A stretch of DNA of 64,000 bases from Halogeometricum limi (lineage in GTDB: Archaea; Halobacteriota; Halobacteria; Halobacteriales; Haloferacaceae), in contig NZ_FOYS01000004.1 in assembly GCF_900115785.1 (NCBI RefSeq), forward strand, positions 1 to 64,000, in the 5' to 3' direction. Positions 50,674 through 59,839 of the stretch are shown here, piece after piece. The notes beneath the pieces were generated by a model. That model did not search any database and was not told the DNA's origin. It saw only the letters and a program-made list of their open reading frames with translations. Numbering within the stretch: position 1 is the stretch's first letter; each line of letters starts with the position of its first letter. A program made the translations under genes and the position numbers.

Positions 50674-52542
50674 CTACGCGCGCTTTTGAATCTCTTCTCT
50701 GAGGACGCTGCTGACGACTTCGCCGTCCGCCTTCCCGCGGAGCGCACCCATCGCCTCGCCCATCAGACCGGAGAACGCGCCCATGCCCTGTTCTTCGACC
50801 TGCGCCGCGTTCCGTTCGACGACTTCGACGACGGCTTCGCGAACGTCCTCCTCGGAGACGCCGGAGAGGCCCGCCTCCTCGACCGCTTCCTCGGCCGACA
50901 GCGAGGGGTCCTCGGAGATGGTCGTCAGCACGTCGTTGACGCCCTCTTTCGCCAACTCGCCGTCCTCGACGAGGTGCATCACTGCGAGGAGGTGGTCTTC
51001 GGTGAGTTTCCCGACGGCCACGTCGTCGCGGCGCAGTTCCGTCAGCGTCGACTCCAAGAGACCGGCGGCGAACGTCGCGTCCACGCCCTCGTCGGTCGCA
51101 CGCTCGAACAACGGCATCCGGCGGCCGTAGGCGACCTGTTCTGCGAGGCCGGCGTTCAGACCGAACTCCGACTGGTAGCGCTCGACCTTCTCGGTGAGGA
51201 GTTCGGGCGTCTCCACGTCCGAGGGGTCGAGTTCGACCGGCGGCACGTCCGTCTCGGGGTACATCCGCGCCGCACCGGGGAGGGGGCGGAGATAGCGGGT
51301 GGTCCCGTCCTCGTTCGCGCCGCGCGTCTCCTCGGGGACGCCGGAGAGCGCCGTCTCCGCGCGCGCTTGCACGGCGTCGATGGCCAGCGCCGCCGTCTCG
51401 GGGTCGGTGGCGACGATAGCGACGGCGTCCTCCTCGCCCGCGCCGACGGCGTCTCTGAGGGCCGCGACCTCTTCTTCGGTGACGCCGTAAGCGGGCAGTT
51501 CGTCGGTGTGGAAGATGCCGCCCGCGCCGTGTCGCTTCGCGTGGTCGGAGAACTCCGTGCCGAGGCGGCGGTCCGGTTGAATCTCTCGGCCCACGAGGCC
51601 GTCGAAGCCGAAGAGGGGGACGGCCTGCACGACGCCGCCCGAGGAGAGTGCGCCGCCGATAACGCCGCTGTCGGTGTCCTCGAACACGTCGGTCACGTCC
51701 CGCGTCTCGCCGACGGACGCGCCTCGGTCGTCGAGTTCGTCGCGGATGGCGAGGAGTTCGACCTGGCGGCCGACCTCTTCGCGCACGATGTCGTCGATGG
51801 TGTCCAGCGCCTGCACGCCCTTTATCTCAACGCGCGCGCCGTCGGCGATGGAGACGTTCACGTCCTGTCGGATGGTGCCGAGGCCGCGCTTTACCTTCCC
51901 CGTCGAACGCAGGAGCATCCCGATGGTCTCGGCCGCCTCGCGGGCCTGTTCGGGCGAGGAGATGTCGGGTCGCGTGCCGATTTCGACGAGCGGGATGCCG
52001 AGTCGGTCCAACGAGAACAGCACGCCGTCGTCGCGTTCTTCGACTCGCTGGGCGGACTCCTCTTCGAGCATCAGGTCCTCGACGCCCACGGGGCCGTCGC
52101 TCGTCTGTATCTCGCCGTTCTGCGCGACGAGCGAGGAGCGCTGGAAGCCCGAGGTGTTCGAGCCGTCGATGACGAGTTTGCGCATGACGTGCGCCTGGTC
52201 GACGGCGTCCATGTCGAGGAGCGACGCGATCTGCATCACTACTTCGCGGGCCTCCCGGTCGAGTCGGTGCGGCGGTTCGTCGTCCTCTTCGACCAGACAG
52301 GTGGTGTCGTAGGCGAGGTACTCGAACTCGCGGTCGACGCGGCTCTCCTCTAAGGCGGCGTCGTCGAGTTCGCCGAGTTCGCTCTTCGTCGGGTGGAGAA
52401 AGCGGGTGAACGTCCGCGCGGCGTCGTCGGGGTCGCGAATCTCCGTCGGACAACCGCAGAACAGCTTCGTCGCGGTGTCGAGTTGCTGGTGAATCTCCAG
52501 CCCGGCGACGAGTCCTAACGCCTCGTAGTCGTGCGCACTCAT
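50674..52542 (-). CDS. gatE: Glu-tRNA(Gln) amidotransferase subunit E
   Basis: 622 residues, ATG 52542. GatB/E amidotransferase domain (GLEIHQQLDTATKLFCGCPTE near residue 16, KVKRGLGTIRQDVNVSI near 220), then an AspRS-like GAD insertion (about 300-420; FGFDGLVGREIQPDRRLGTEFSDHAKRHG), then the GatB tail that holds the tRNA. Works with GatD to turn Glu-tRNA(Gln) into Gln-tRNA(Gln), an archaea-specific route. gatD is not in the window. The frame extends upstream to 52752 but that part is not family-like. Confidence 0.96.
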   Translation of the reverse strand: MSAHDYEALGLVAGLEIHQQLDTATKLFCGCPTEIRDPDDAARTFTRFLHPTKSELGELDDAALEESRVDREFEYLAYDTTCLVEEDDEPPHRLDREAREVVMQIASLLDMDAVDQAHVMRKLVIDGSNTSGFQRSSLVAQNGEIQTSDGPVGVEDLMLEEESAQRVEERDDGVLFSLDRLGIPLVEIGTRPDISSPEQAREAAETIGMLLRSTGKVKRGLGTIRQDVNVSIADGARVEIKGVQALDTIDDIVREEVGRQVELLAIRDELDDRGASVGETRDVTDVFEDTDSGVIGGALSSGGVVQAVPLFGFDGLVGREIQPDRRLGTEFSDHAKRHGAGGIFHTDELPAYGVTEEEVAALRDAVGAGEEDAVAIVATDPETAALAIDAVQARAETALSGVPEETRGANEDGTTRYLRPLPGAARMYPETDVPPVELDPSDVETPELLTEKVERYQSEFGLNAGLAEQVAYGRRMPLFERATDEGVDATFAAGLLESTLTELRRDDVAVGKLTEDHLLAVMHLVEDGELAKEGVNDVLTTISEDPSLSAEEAVEEAGLSGVSEEDVREAVVEVVERNAAQVEEQGMGAFSGLMGEAMGALRGKADGEVVSSVLREEIQKRA

Positions 52543-52565
52543 TGGTAGCTCATGCGAGTGCGGGA

Positions 52566-52574
52566 GTAAAAAAG
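52566..52574 (-). promoter_or_regulatory. TATA box of gatE
   Basis: CTTTTTTAC on the minus strand, 24-32 bases before the ATG at 52542; fits a leaderless transcript. Confidence 0.5.
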
Positions 52575-52708
52575 GATTCATAAGGACGGGTGACGCCCTC
52601 GTGTCTCCGAGTCGGACGCGACCGGCCACCTCGCACGTCGCGGCCGCGTCCGGGCCGTCTCTTCCCGCATCTACCGTCTCGGGTCCGGGGACCCGCGCTG
52701 TTCGCCGC

Positions 52709-52873
52709 TCAGACGCGGCGCAAACCCTGACCGATGCCGTGAGCCTCCTCACACTCCGGACACTCGTAGTGCCAGCCGTCGTTCGTCGCTCTGCCTTCGG
52801 GGAACGTCGCTCCGCACCCTCGGCATTCCAACATGTCTCGGCCGCGTTCGCGCTGATACTGCAGGCTCGGCAT
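52709..52873 (-). CDS. Small zinc-ribbon protein
   Basis: 54 residues from ATG 52873. Four cysteines in two knuckles (CRGCG near residue 17 and CPECE near 38), the pattern of the many small zinc-finger proteins of haloarchaea. Earlier in-frame starts (52900) are possible, but a TATTTTG element near 52905 on the minus strand would start the transcript close to 52873. Function unknown. Confidence 0.75.
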   Translation of the reverse strand: MPSLQYQRERGRDMLECRGCGATFPEGRATNDGWHYECPECEEAHGIGQGLRRV

Positions 52874-52961
52874 GAGAGAAGATTCTACGGATTCAGGCAT
52901 CAAAATACCGATTTTCTACGGCGTTCGTGACTGTTCGCCACGGGAACGTCGCCGTCGTCGG

Positions 52962-52986
52962 GTTTCCACGGAAACGTTTCTGAAAC
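52962..52986. repeat. Cluster of GTTTC/GAAAC half-sites
   Basis: GTTTCC (52962-52967), GGAAAC (52970-52975), GTTTC (52976-52980) and GAAAC (52982-52986) form alternating inverted repeats in 25 bases. They lie in the 280-base gap between the zinc-ribbon gene and the fumC stop. The rest of the gap is GC-average with a GAGT/ACTC repeat near 52995 and no further gene that I can support. Confidence 0.6.
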
Positions 52987-53153
52987 AAACTATTGAGTGT
53001 GTGTAACTCACTCGTGATTCGGTTCCCCGTCGGTGACCACACGGTCGTCTCCGGTGTCCGTAGGTTGTATCTAAAATCAGACACGAATCCGCTCGCCCGG
53101 AGATGCTCGACCCTGGGAGACGACTCGGTTCCGGGAGGCTCCGGCGGTCCGTC

Positions 53154-54560
53154 TCAGTCGTCGCCGAGGATGCCGCGGCGCGTCATCTTCTCGGGGTCGA
53201 GAACGTCGTCGGCTTCGTCCTCCGTGAGGTAGCCCTTCTCGAGGACGACTTCTCGGACGGTCTTGCCCTCTTTCAGCGCCGCCTTCGCGACTTCGCTGGC
53301 CTTGTCGTAGCCGATGGTGGGGTTCAGCGCCGTCGCCAACGCCATGGAGCGTTCGACCTGTTCTTCGCAGACGTCCTCGTTCGCCTCCAGTTTGGCGACG
53401 AACTTGGACGCGAACACCTCGGAGGCGTTCGACAGCAGGTTCGCGGATTCGAGGAAGTTGTGCGCGAGGACCGGTTTGTACAGGTTGAGGTCTATCTGTC
53501 CCTCGGCGGCCCCGGCGGAGACGGCGGCGTCGTTGCCGACGACCTGTTTGTGGACCTGGTTCACCGCCTCGGCGACGACGGGGTTTATCTTCCCGGGCAT
53601 GATGGAACTGCCCGGTTGGTTCTCGGGTTGCTCTATCTCGCCGAGGCCGTTCCGCGGGCCGGACGCGAGCAGACGCAGGTCGTTGGCTATCTTGTTCAAA
53701 GAGCCCGCGATGGTGCGGAGAGCGCCGTGGGCCTCGCTCATCGCGTCGTGGGCCGCCTGCGCCTCGAAGTGGTCGTCGGCCTCGCGGAACGACACGCCCG
53801 TCTCCTCGGAGATGTACTCCGCGGCCTTCTCGGGGAAGTCGGGGTGCGTGTTCAGCCCGGTGCCGACGGCGGTGCCGCCGAGAGCGAGTTCCGAGAGGTG
53901 GTCGCGGACGTAGTCCAGTCGCGCGAGACCCTTCTCGACCTGCGTGCGGTAGCCGCCGAACTCCTGTCCGAGCGTGACCGGCGTGGCGTCCTGCAGGTGC
54001 GTCCGGCCCGTCTTGACGACGTGCGAGAACTCGGACTCCTTCGCTTCGAGCGCCTCGCGGAGGGTGTCGAGGGCGGGCAGGAGGTCCTTCTGGACGGCCT
54101 CCAGCGCGGAGACGTGCATCGCGGTCGGAATCACGTCGTTCGACGACTGCCCGTAGTTGACGTGGTCGTTCGGGTGGACGACTCTGTCACCGACCTCCTC
54201 GCCCATCAGTTCGGCGGCGCGGTTGGCGATGACCTCGTTCGCGTTCATGTTCGAGGAGGTGCCCGACCCCGTCTGGAACACGTCGACGGGGAACTGGTCG
54301 TCGTGTTCGCCCGCGATGACCTCGTCTGCGGCCTCGACGATGGCGTCGGCCACGTCTTCCTCGACGAGTCCGAGGTCGCGGTTCGCCTGCGCCGCGCCCT
54401 TCTTCACGACGCCGAGCGCGCGGACGAACCGCCGACTGAAGGTGATTCCCGAGATGGGGAAGTTCTCGACGGCGCGTTGGGTCTGCGCGCCCCAGTACGC
54501 GTCCGCGGGTACCTGCATCTCGCCGAGACTGTCCCGCTCAGTACGGAAGTCGTCGCTCAT
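53154..54560 (-). CDS. fumC: Fumarate hydratase, class II
   Basis: 468 residues from ATG 54560 (GTG at 54572 would add four residues). Fumarase/aspartase superfamily: signature GSSIMPGKINP near residue 315, TGRTHLQDATPVTLGQE near 185 and QTGSGTSSNMNANEV near 96. Interconverts fumarate and malate in the TCA cycle without an iron-sulfur cluster. GTTTTAC at 54586-54592 on the minus strand lies 26-32 bases before the ATG. Confidence 0.96.
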   Translation of the reverse strand: MSDDFRTERDSLGEMQVPADAYWGAQTQRAVENFPISGITFSRRFVRALGVVKKGAAQANRDLGLVEEDVADAIVEAADEVIAGEHDDQFPVDVFQTGSGTSSNMNANEVIANRAAELMGEEVGDRVVHPNDHVNYGQSSNDVIPTAMHVSALEAVQKDLLPALDTLREALEAKESEFSHVVKTGRTHLQDATPVTLGQEFGGYRTQVEKGLARLDYVRDHLSELALGGTAVGTGLNTHPDFPEKAAEYISEETGVSFREADDHFEAQAAHDAMSEAHGALRTIAGSLNKIANDLRLLASGPRNGLGEIEQPENQPGSSIMPGKINPVVAEAVNQVHKQVVGNDAAVSAGAAEGQIDLNLYKPVLAHNFLESANLLSNASEVFASKFVAKLEANEDVCEEQVERSMALATALNPTIGYDKASEVAKAALKEGKTVREVVLEKGYLTEDEADDVLDPEKMTRRGILGDD

Positions 54561-54894
54561 ATCCTGAGCCACGGGTGGCGGCCGCGTAAAACCCGTCGAT
54601 GTCCATCGACCGTGAACGAATCGGAAAATCTATCGCGAAATATAACAACAAACGTCGACAGCGGCCGACGATACGCGCCAGAATCCGACGAAATTGGACG
54701 AATTCGCACCGAAATCGAGCGCCGAGATTCGTGTAATTGCAGTTGCTAATAACGGAAAAATCGGCCGCAGTCGCCGTGTTTCGTCCGGTCAATTTTCCGT
54801 GTGATACCGATTCACTCGGGGTGCAGTAAATGCCACAAACATTTAAGTAAATAGTGTAGAATAGTTCAGTCGCAACTGTCAGCGGATAATTACC
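54561..54894. other. 334-base divergent intergenic region (fumC / sugar ABC operon)
   Basis: AT-rich gap without an ORF I can support. It holds a near-palindrome GTCGATG-TC-CATCGAC (54595-54610) just upstream of the fumC TATA box (GTTTTAC, minus strand, 54586-54592), and TTTAAGTAA (54842-54850), a TATA-like element about 45-50 bases before the transporter's first ATG, so that transcript probably has a leader of about 20 bases. Confidence 0.5.
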
Positions 54895-56280
54895 ATGAAC
54901 GACGAACACAACGACAGCGGTCTCTCTCGGCGCACGTATCTCCGTCTCAGTGGCCTCGCGAGCGTCGGAATGGCCGGATTAGCCGGCTGTTCCGGCGGCG
55001 GCGACGGCGAAGGGACGACGGAATCGGGCGGCGAAGAGACCACCGACGCCGGTGGCGAGGAGACGAGCGGCGAGTCCACAGAACAGAGCGGCGGGAGCAG
55101 GAACGCCCTCGAACTCGTCCACTGGTGGACGGCGGGTGGCGAACAGGACGCGCTGAACGCCCTCCTCGAAGGCTTCCGCGAGGAGTACCCCGACGTGGAG
55201 ATAACGAACAACCCCGCGCCGGGCGGTGCCGGGTCCGCACTCGACACCGTCGTCAAGAACCGCGTGCTCAACCAGAACCCGCCGAGCACGTTCCAGATAT
55301 GGCCGGGGAAGGCGCTCACCCAGTACGTCGAGGGCAACGTCCTGAACGACATCGGCGACTCGGTGTGGAGCCAAGAGATGCGCGACGCCTATCGACAGGG
55401 CGTACAGGACCTCGCGCAACCCGCGGGCAACTACGTCGCGGTTCCGCTGAACATCCACCGCCTCAACAACCTCTTCTACAACACCTCAGTCGTGGAGTCG
55501 GCGGGCGTCGACCCGTCGAGCATCTCCGACCCGGGAGCGCTGTTGGAGGCGATGAAGACCGTCGACAGCGAGACGGACGCCGTCCCGATGGCGCACCAGG
55601 TGCAGGCGCCGTGGTCGTCGGTCCAACTCTGGGAGACCATCTTCCTCGGCTACAACGGCGCGGACGCCTACCAGTCGGCCATCGTCGAGGGCAACGTCGC
55701 GGACCACGAGGACGCGGTTCGTCAGTCCCTCCAGACGCTCAAAGACTACCACGAGTACTTCAACGACGACGCCGGGTCCGTGTCGTGGGACCAGGCGAAC
55801 AGCAAAGTCGTCAACGGCAACGCGGCGTTCATCCACCAGGGCGACTGGGCCGCGGGCCAGTACAAGGCCGCCTCGGGCTTCGAGTACGAGTCGGACTGGA
55901 ACATGGTCCCGTTCCCGGGCACCGAGTCGATGTACTCCGTCGTCACCGACTCGTTCGTCTTCCCGAAGAACAACCCCTCGCCGGAGGCGACGCGGAAGTT
56001 CCTGAGTTACTGCGGCACCGTCGACGCACAGGAGCGGTTCAACCCCGTCAAGGGGTCGATTCCGCCGCGCACGGACGTGCCGACGGACCCGTTCGGGCCG
56101 TTCCTGCAGTCGCAGATTGAGGACTTCAAGAACTCCGAGACGCAACCGCCGACCATCGCGCACGGGACGGCGGTCACGCCCGACGTCCACGGCAACGTCG
56201 ACGAAGCGTTCGCGAGCTTCAACGAGCAGTGGAACGTCGACTCGGCGTACCAAGCGCTCGCAAACGCCTTCCCGAACTAA
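54895..56280 (+). CDS. Sugar-type ABC transporter substrate-binding lipoprotein
   Basis: 461 residues. A twin-arginine signal (SRRTYLRLSG, residues 11-20) ends in the lipobox LAGC (Cys32). A Gly/Glu/Thr-rich linker of about 35 residues, common in haloarchaeal lipoproteins, precedes an MBP-like fold: LVHWWTAGGEQDALNALLEGFREEYPDVE near residue 75, GNYVAVPLNIHRLNNLFYN near 178, AAFIHQGDWAAGQ near 305. Binds a sugar or sugar-like solute outside the cell. First gene of a four-gene importer. Confidence 0.93.
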   Translation: MNDEHNDSGLSRRTYLRLSGLASVGMAGLAGCSGGGDGEGTTESGGEETTDAGGEETSGESTEQSGGSRNALELVHWWTAGGEQDALNALLEGFREEYPDVEITNNPAPGGAGSALDTVVKNRVLNQNPPSTFQIWPGKALTQYVEGNVLNDIGDSVWSQEMRDAYRQGVQDLAQPAGNYVAVPLNIHRLNNLFYNTSVVESAGVDPSSISDPGALLEAMKTVDSETDAVPMAHQVQAPWSSVQLWETIFLGYNGADAYQSAIVEGNVADHEDAVRQSLQTLKDYHEYFNDDAGSVSWDQANSKVVNGNAAFIHQGDWAAGQYKAASGFEYESDWNMVPFPGTESMYSVVTDSFVFPKNNPSPEATRKFLSYCGTVDAQERFNPVKGSIPPRTDVPTDPFGPFLQSQIEDFKNSETQPPTIAHGTAVTPDVHGNVDEAFASFNEQWNVDSAYQALANAFPN

Positions 56281-56292
56281 CGGGGCCACACG

Positions 56293-57318
56293 ATGCCTCA
56301 CTCCATCTTTCGACGACTCGTGAGCCTCGGGAGCGACGGCGACGGCGACGCGAACGACGCGAACGAGGTGCGGACGGACGGCGGCACGGCGACGGCGACG
56401 GGCGAGGGGACGACCCGGTCGGACCAGTCCGACCGGTCGCTCCTCGACAGCGAGTTCGTCCGGTCGCTCCCGTTCTGGTTGCCGCCGGCGCTCCTGATGG
56501 GTCTGTTCGTCTACGGCGCAATCGGCTGGAACGCCGTCATCTCCTTGACCGAGTGGTCCGGGTTCGGCAGCCCCGACTACGGCGACCTGGACTTCTCGAT
56601 GTACGAGCAGATGCTCGGGGACCCGACGTTCGTCGTCGCCGCGCGCAACACCGTCGTCTTGCTCGTCGTGTTCACCGTCCTCTCGCTCGCGGTGGGACTC
56701 CTCCTCGCCATCCTCGTGGACCGAGACATCCGCTACGAGAACACCCTTCGGACCATCTACCTCCTGCCGATGAGCCTGTCGTTCGTCGTGACGGCCATCT
56801 TCTGGGCGTGGATGTACAACCCCGAAATCGGTCTCATCAACGTCGTCCTCCGGGGGGTCGGATTAGACTTCCTCGCGAACGACTGGATAAGCGACCCGTC
56901 GACGAAACTCGGCGCGGTCATCTTCGCGCTGATGTGGCAGTTCAGCGGCTACTGCATGGTCGTCTACCTCGCCGGACTCCGCGCGATTCCGAACGACCAG
57001 TTCGAGGCGGCGCGCATCGACGGCGCGTCGACGCTCCGGATGTATCGCCGCGTCATCATCCCGCAACTGCGCGCCTCGACGATGAGCGCCGCCGTCGTGC
57101 TGATGGTGTTCGCGCTGAAGGCGTTCGACTTCCTGTTCGTGCTGTTCGGCGACACCCCCGGTCCCTCGACCGACATCCTCGCGACGATGATGTTCCGCGA
57201 GGCGTTCAGTTCCTCGAACTGGGCGTACGGCGCGGCCATCGCGACGGTGCTCTTCCTCCTCGCGTTGGTGGTCATCGGTCCGTACCTCTACGTGCAGTAC
57301 CAGCGGGGTGACCTATGA
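56293..57318 (+). CDS. Sugar ABC transporter permease (MalF type)
   Basis: 341 residues with a 50-residue acidic N-terminal extension, then six membrane segments. The EAA loop FEAARIDGASTLRMYRRVIIPQLR near residue 235 contacts the ATPase. The last four bases overlap the second permease gene (ATGA). Forms half of the membrane channel. Confidence 0.94.
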   Translation: MPHSIFRRLVSLGSDGDGDANDANEVRTDGGTATATGEGTTRSDQSDRSLLDSEFVRSLPFWLPPALLMGLFVYGAIGWNAVISLTEWSGFGSPDYGDLDFSMYEQMLGDPTFVVAARNTVVLLVVFTVLSLAVGLLLAILVDRDIRYENTLRTIYLLPMSLSFVVTAIFWAWMYNPEIGLINVVLRGVGLDFLANDWISDPSTKLGAVIFALMWQFSGYCMVVYLAGLRAIPNDQFEAARIDGASTLRMYRRVIIPQLRASTMSAAVVLMVFALKAFDFLFVLFGDTPGPSTDILATMMFREAFSSSNWAYGAAIATVLFLLALVVIGPYLYVQYQRGDL

Positions 57319-58211
57319 GCGTCGCGGACGACCTCAGAGAACTCAGCCTCGGGCGGGCGGCGGTGTACGTCGTCCTCCTCCTCGTCGGCGCGTTCTACCT
57401 CGCGCCGTTGGAGAGCGGACTGATGACGGCCATCAAGACACAGGACGCGTTCTTCTCGTCGACGCCGTTCGTCCCACCATTCGGCGACGGTTTCACGCTC
57501 GAACCGTGGTACGAGGCGTGGGCGCAGATGCAGGGTCCGCTCTCGGACTTCTCCGGGGCGCTCTACAACAGCGCGTTCGTCGCCATCCCGGCGACGGTGC
57601 TGTCGGGCCTCATCGGCTCCGTCGCGGCGTACGGCCTCACGAATCTGAAGTGGCGCGGACAGGCGGGCGTGCTGATGCTGTTCGTCGCGGGGATGTTCGT
57701 CCCCTACCAGTCCGTCCTCGTCCCGCTGACGCGGTTTTGGACCATCGTGGGACTGCAGAACTACCTCGCGGCGGTGCCGTTCCTCCAGTCGCGCGTCGGT
57801 CTCATCGAACTCGTCGTCACGCACACCGCGTACGGGATTCCCATCTGTACCATCCTGTTCCGGTCGTACTACGCGAACTTCGACGAGTCGATGCTGGAGG
57901 CGGCGCGCATCGACGGCGCGACGTTCACGCGCATCTACCGGCGAATCATCTTCCCGCTGTCGAAGCCGATGTTCGCCGTCGTGCTCATCTACCAGTTCAC
58001 GCAGGTGTGGAACGACTTCCTGTTCGCTCTCGTGCTGGTGTCCTCGCCGACGAACGAAGTCGCGACCATCGCCCTGAACAAGCTTCAGGGGTCGATGGTC
58101 CAACAGTACAACGTCCAGATGGCCGCCGCGTTCATCGCGGCACTCCCGACGCTTCTCGTCTACGTCCTGTTCGGAGAACAGTTCGCAGAAGGCGTCGCAG
58201 GTGAATCATAA
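57315..58211 (+). CDS. Sugar ABC transporter permease (MalG type)
   Basis: 298 residues, six membrane segments; EAA loop LEAARIDGATFTRIYRRIIFPLSKP near residue 195, and the LAPLESGLMTAIKT N-terminal pattern of the MalG class. The stop TAA shares its last base with the ATG of the ATPase gene (TAATG). Confidence 0.95.
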   Translation: MSVADDLRELSLGRAAVYVVLLLVGAFYLAPLESGLMTAIKTQDAFFSSTPFVPPFGDGFTLEPWYEAWAQMQGPLSDFSGALYNSAFVAIPATVLSGLIGSVAAYGLTNLKWRGQAGVLMLFVAGMFVPYQSVLVPLTRFWTIVGLQNYLAAVPFLQSRVGLIELVVTHTAYGIPICTILFRSYYANFDESMLEAARIDGATFTRIYRRIIFPLSKPMFAVVLIYQFTQVWNDFLFALVLVSSPTNEVATIALNKLQGSMVQQYNVQMAAAFIAALPTLLVYVLFGEQFAEGVAGES

Positions 58212-59350
58212 TGGCAGAACTCACACTCGACAACGTCACGAAAGTATTCGACGACAACGGCTCGGACATCGTCGCGGTAGACGACGTCTCGATAGACATC
58301 GCGGACGGGGAGTTCCTCGTCCTCGTCGGCCCTTCGGGCTGTGGTAAGTCAACGACGCTCCGCATGATTGCGGGCTTAGAGACCATCTCCGGCGGGGAGA
58401 TTCGACTCGACGGCGACGTCGTCAACGGCAAACCGCCCCGCGACCGGGACATCGCGATGGTGTTTCAGTCGTACGCGCTCTACCCGCACATGACCGTCAA
58501 GCAGAACATGTCGTTCGGCCTCGAAGAGTCGACGGACATGTCCGACGGCGAGATATCCTCGCTCGTCACCGAGACGGCGGAGATGCTCAGTATCTCGCCG
58601 CTCTTAGAGCGCAAGCCCGGCGAACTCTCCGGCGGGCAACAGCAACGAGTCGCCCTCGGGCGCGCCATCGTGCGCGACCCGAAGGTGTTCCTGATGGACG
58701 AACCGCTGTCGAACCTCGACGCGAAACTCCGCTCGCAGATGCGAACGGAACTCCAGCGTCTCCAAGAGGACCTGGGCGTCACCACCGTCTACGTCACGCA
58801 CGACCAGACGGAGGCGATGACGATGGGCGACCGCATCGCCATCCTCAACGACGGCGTCCTCCAGCAGGTGGCGACGCCGTTGGAGGCGTACCACCAACCC
58901 GCGAACCTGTTCGTCGCGGGGTTCGTCGGCGAACCGTCGATGAACTTCTTCGAGATGGAGGTTCGAGACGGCCGCCTCGTCGGCGACCAGTTCGACTACC
59001 CGCTCTCAGAGGAGACGCTCGCCGCCGTCGGCGACGCCGACCGCGTCACGCTCGGTATCCGGCCCGAAGACGTGCAACTCGTCGACGAGGGCTCCGGTGA
59101 CCACGACTTCGGCACCGTCGTCGACGTGGTGGAACCGATGGGCAACGAGAACAACGTCTACCTCGGGTTCGCGACGGACGGCCCCGCGGACTTCGTGGCG
59201 ACTATCGACGGGATGCGTACGCTGGAGGCGGGTCAACCCGTCGTCGCGCGTATCCCCGAGTCCGCAATCCACCTGTTCGACACCGAGACGGGCGCCGCGC
59301 TCAGGAACCGTTCGCTCGACGAACTCGAAGAGACCGAACCGAACCTCTGA
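58211..59350 (+). CDS. Sugar ABC transporter ATP-binding protein (MalK/UgpC type)
   Basis: 379 residues. Walker A GPSGCGKST near residue 38, Q-loop VFQSYALYPHMTV, signature LSGGQQQRVALGRAI near 138, Walker B VFLMDEPLSNLDAK near 158 and H-loop VTHDQTEAMT near 195; from about residue 240 a TOBE-type regulatory domain. Drives the importer; one ATPase gene for two subunits. Complete, so the operon is probably functional. Confidence 0.96.
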   Translation: MAELTLDNVTKVFDDNGSDIVAVDDVSIDIADGEFLVLVGPSGCGKSTTLRMIAGLETISGGEIRLDGDVVNGKPPRDRDIAMVFQSYALYPHMTVKQNMSFGLEESTDMSDGEISSLVTETAEMLSISPLLERKPGELSGGQQQRVALGRAIVRDPKVFLMDEPLSNLDAKLRSQMRTELQRLQEDLGVTTVYVTHDQTEAMTMGDRIAILNDGVLQQVATPLEAYHQPANLFVAGFVGEPSMNFFEMEVRDGRLVGDQFDYPLSEETLAAVGDADRVTLGIRPEDVQLVDEGSGDHDFGTVVDVVEPMGNENNVYLGFATDGPADFVATIDGMRTLEAGQPVVARIPESAIHLFDTETGAALRNRSLDELEETEPNL

Positions 59351-59362
59351 GTCCTCGCGGAC

Positions 59363-59623
59363 TCAGTCCGCGGCGTCGTACTCCTCCGGGGTGTACGTCT
59401 TCAACTCCATCGCGTGGATGTCCGTCGTCATCGACTCGCCCAGCGCGTCGTACACCATCTGGTGCTGTTGCACGAGGCTCTTCCCCTCGAACGCGGGAGA
59501 GACGACGACGGCCGCGAAGTGCGCGTCCTCGTGGTTCTCGTCCGGGACGCGCGGGAGCGACACCGTCGCCTCCGCGTCCTCGATGCCCGATTCGATGAGA
59601 CGTTCGACCTCCGAAGTGTCCAT
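59363..59623 (-). CDS. bolA: BolA family protein
   Basis: 86 residues from ATG 59623. VERLIESGIEDAEATVSLPR and the class II-KH-like HFAAVVVSPAFEGKSLVQQHQMVYDALGE are the BolA fold, with the conserved His of HFAAVVVSP. BolA works with monothiol glutaredoxins in iron-sulfur trafficking in known cases. It converges on the transporter operon with a 12-base gap. Confidence 0.93.
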   Translation of the reverse strand: MDTSEVERLIESGIEDAEATVSLPRVPDENHEDAHFAAVVVSPAFEGKSLVQQHQMVYDALGESMTTDIHAMELKTYTPEEYDAAD

Positions 59624-59749
59624 ATGCGTCCGTGGGGCCGTCCTCGGATAAAAGACTCCGGAACGTCCCCGCCCCGTCGACACCGGCCCCGCGAGTTCGA
59701 ACAAACGGTACGAAACTTGCTATCCGTTCTTTCGTTGGTAGCGTGGTAC

Positions 59750-59815
59750 TGTTTTATTCAAAACGATAGGTAGAAAAATCAATGTTGATAACTGGAAGCC
59801 TAGGTATAACAATCT
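59750..59815 (+). promoter_or_regulatory. AT-rich promoter region of the first transducer
   Basis: GTTTT-ATTC-AAAAC (about 59750-59763) and GGTATAAC (about 59801-59809) stand before the ATG at 59840; the latter gives a TATA box at about 31-39 bases. The 216-base gap back to bolA is AT-rich and holds no other gene that I can support. Confidence 0.4.
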
Positions 59816-59839
59816 GGTATACTAAGTCGAGACGTTACG

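Noticed and set aside
52962-52986. Possible CRISPR remnant
   Set aside because: The repeats are 5-6 bases and alternate in direction; no spacer-length units and no cas gene in the window.
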